From Rhodospirillaceae bacterium UBA4479 (lineage in GTDB: Bacteria; Pseudomonadota; Alphaproteobacteria; Rhodospirillales; Casp-alpha2), in NCBI GenBank assembly GCA_002389175.1, contig DGNZ01000205.1, forward strand, positions 1 through 6,228: 6,228 nt of DNA, read 5' to 3'. Below are positions 4,942 to 6,228 of the stretch, piece by piece. The notes beneath the pieces were generated by a model. It saw only the letters and a list, made by a program, of their open reading frames with translations. It had not been told where the DNA came from and ran no database searches. Numbering within the stretch: the first letter of the stretch is position 1; the number at the start of each line of letters is the position of its first letter. The position numbers and the translations under genes were made by a program.

Positions 4942-5937
4942 ATGCGAGCCATTCAATTCGATACGGCGGGTGCCGCCAAAGACGTGCTTACCGATGTGAC
5001 GATTGAGCCAACGCAACCTGCACCCGGCGAAGTCCTGGTCAAAGTCGCCTATTCAGCGGTCAATCCGACGGATGTGAAACGGCGCGGATCGGGGCGCGAA
5101 CTGCCAAACTTCTCGCCCATTATTCCAGGGAATGACGGTGCCGGGGTTATCGAAGCGGTTGGCGAAGGCGTCGATCCCGCGTGTGTGGGCGATAACGTCT
5201 GGATTTTTGGGGCACAGGCCGGGCGGCCGGACGGCACGACAGCAGAATATTGCACCCTGCCCCATTGGATGGCCCCGCCGTTGCCAGATGGTGTCAGCCT
5301 TGAACACGGCGCGTGTTTGGGCGTGCCTGCGGTGACCGCGTACCACGGCATATTCTCGGATGGTTTGGTTGATGGCATGACGGTTCTGGTATCCGGTGGG
5401 GCTGGCCGGGTTGGCAGCTACGCCGTGCAAATGGCCAAACTGGGCGGTGCGACGGTGATCGCGACCGCCGGGACGGACGAGAACACAGCTTATGCCAAGT
5501 CATTGGGTGCCGATCATGTGATCAACTATAAGACCGAAGACGTCGCAGCCCGGGTCCTGGAGATCACAGATGGGCACGGCGTGGACCGGGCGTGTGAGGT
5601 GGCTTTTGGGGCCAACATCAATCTTTTTGCGGAAATATGCGCGAACAATGCGGTGGTGACGACATATAGCTCTGACGCCAATGACACGCCCACCATGCCG
5701 TTCCTTCAACTGATGTTTAAGAACATTACAATCCGGCCGTTTTCGATCTACGCCCTGCCGGAAACGGTCAAGTGGGACGCGTTCATGGCGATCAACGATA
5801 TGCTGGCATCGGGATCGATCAGTCACAGAATTGGCAAAAAATGCCCGTTTACGCTGGACGGTGTTGTCGCTGCGCACGAAGCGATTGAGACCGATGCTGT
5901 CACAGGTGTGTGCTTAATTGAGGTTTCGCCTGCGTAA
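4942..5937 (+). CDS. NADPH:quinone oxidoreductase, zeta-crystallin-like medium-chain (zinc-free) type
   Basis: A 331-residue medium-chain dehydrogenase/reductase, the usual length for the Qor/zeta-crystallin group (COG0604), a cytosolic enzyme reducing quinones or other activated carbonyls with NAD(P)H. Seen: a GroES-like N-domain with SAVNPTDVKRRG (38-49), PGNDGAGVIEAVGEGV (62-77) and GTTAEY (98-103); then the Rossmann fold with the nucleotide loop VSGGAGRVGSYAVQMAK (150-166), a family block GADHVINYKTEDVA some 30 residues later, and the C-terminal HEAIE. The cysteine and histidine ligands of zinc-dependent alcohol dehydrogenases are absent. Transcribed alone, divergent from the complex I subunit operon; the only clear terminator downstream is the hairpin at 6168-6206. 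The physiological substrate is not determinable; respiratory-quinone or detoxification roles are both possible. Confidence 0.92.
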   Translation: MRAIQFDTAGAAKDVLTDVTIEPTQPAPGEVLVKVAYSAVNPTDVKRRGSGRELPNFSPIIPGNDGAGVIEAVGEGVDPACVGDNVWIFGAQAGRPDGTTAEYCTLPHWMAPPLPDGVSLEHGACLGVPAVTAYHGIFSDGLVDGMTVLVSGGAGRVGSYAVQMAKLGGATVIATAGTDENTAYAKSLGADHVINYKTEDVAARVLEITDGHGVDRACEVAFGANINLFAEICANNAVVTTYSSDANDTPTMPFLQLMFKNITIRPFSIYALPETVKWDAFMAINDMLASGSISHRIGKKCPFTLDGVVAAHEAIETDAVTGVCLIEVSPA

Positions 5938-6167
5938 AAACGAAATTACTGAGTAAAAGCCAAACTACAAAACAAGGTCGTGGAATTAGAGGCCGTTTTT
6001 GCGGAACAAACCCATCTTCGAAATAGCTCAATGATTTCAATGAGATGATTAAAAATAGGACTAAAATGCGCACATGCGCGGGGTACAATGCACACAATCC
6101 CGAAAAGTCGAATGTTTTGGTCTAATCGGATCTAATTTTTGGGCATATTTTTATTGTGTTCTGCCAC
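5938..6167. other. AT-rich spacer with no clear gene
   Basis: About 230 bases after the oxidoreductase stop codon without a convincing gene. Small structures only: a 12-base inverted repeat GCGCA-CA-TGCGC (6068-6079), TCTAAT repeated at 6121-6126 and 6131-6136, and a 19-codon plus-strand frame from ATG 6066 to TAA 6125 with TAGGA five bases before it. That short frame starts inside the palindrome and has no recognisable product, so I do not call it a gene. Confidence 0.5.
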
Positions 6168-6206
6168 TAAAAAAGCCCTGCAACCAAAGGTCACTGGGCT
6201 TTTTTA
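6168..6206 (-). terminator. strong Rho-independent terminator, symmetric, for the downstream-edge tRNA and the oxidoreductase gene
   Basis: TAAAAAAGCCC (6168-6178) is the exact reverse complement of GGGCTTTTTTA (6196-6206), around a 17-base loop in which ACC (6183-6185) and GGT (6189-6191) can also pair. Because A-tract and T-tract flank the GC stem on both sides, it can act in both directions. On the minus strand it begins two bases after the CCA of the tRNA; on the plus strand it is the first clear stop signal after the oxidoreductase. Confidence 0.85.
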
Positions 6207-6208
6207 AA

Positions 6209-6228
6209 TGGTCGGGGAGACAGGATTC
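6209..6228 (-). tRNA. 3' end of a tRNA, probably tRNA-Pro (cut by right edge)
   Basis: The last 20 bases, read on the minus strand, give the end of a T-loop (GAAT), a T-stem 3' strand CCTGT, an acceptor 3' strand CTCCCCG, discriminator A and an encoded CCA. The implied 5' end CGGGGAG with A73 is the usual bacterial tRNA-Pro acceptor. The anticodon lies outside the window, so identity rests on the acceptor stem alone. Confidence 0.7.

Noticed and set aside
5900..6097. 65-codon minus-strand frame with a hydrophobic stretch
   Set aside because: It overlaps the 3' end of the oxidoreductase gene antisense; hydrophobicity comes from AT-rich sequence and no ribosome site is present.
6066..6125. 19-codon plus-strand frame with a TAGGA ribosome site
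   Set aside because: It begins inside a GC palindrome, has no visible promoter or regulated downstream gene on that strand, and is short enough to occur by chance.

Overview
The window looks like chromosomal DNA of a free-living alphaproteobacterium. The strongest pointer is the small NDUFS4-type accessory subunit of respiratory complex I, which among bacteria is essentially alphaproteobacterial. A PagL-type outer-membrane lipid A deacylase and two tRNAs of alphaproteobacterial type agree with this. I do not try to name the genus; a marine Rhodospirillales-like lineage is only a guess.

Layout. Bases 1-1394 hold a minus-strand pair: a 2OG-Fe(II) oxygenase of the TIGR02466 type (734-1357) followed by the N-terminal half of a Bcr/CflA-like MFS drug exporter (715 running off the left edge). 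A well-spaced promoter-like sequence lies almost on the oxygenase start codon, so its mRNA may be nearly leaderless. Bases 1415-2480 hold a divergent pair of exported proteins: an unrecognised small basic secreted protein on the minus strand and a PagL-like lipid A 3-O-deacylase on the plus strand. They share a 118-base intergenic region with a small inverted repeat. The deacylase converges on a complete tRNA-Arg(UCU) gene at 2495-2571 on the minus strand.

Bases 2652-4633 form a compact minus-strand operon: complex I NDUFS4-like subunit, DUF4197 exported protein (start and stop codons overlap as TGATG), and a cyclase-family hydrolase with an extra N-terminal region and two altered metal-ligand positions. 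The operon reads toward the tRNA-Arg gene. The 308-base region 4634-4941 separates it from a divergent plus-strand zeta-crystallin-type NAD(P)H:quinone oxidoreductase (4942-5937). That region contains an elaborate nested inverted repeat (4738-4846) whose left half can instead fold into a terminator-like hairpin; this is the least explained structure in the window. The right end has about 230 bases with no clear gene, then a strong U-tract hairpin terminator and the 3' end of a tRNA (probably tRNA-Pro) on the minus strand.

Most of the window is ordinary housekeeping and envelope content. I found no mobile element, integrase, CRISPR array or clear multi-gene defence system. The points most worth a second look are the 4738-4846 element, the atypical cyclase and the small secreted protein opposite the lipid A deacylase.
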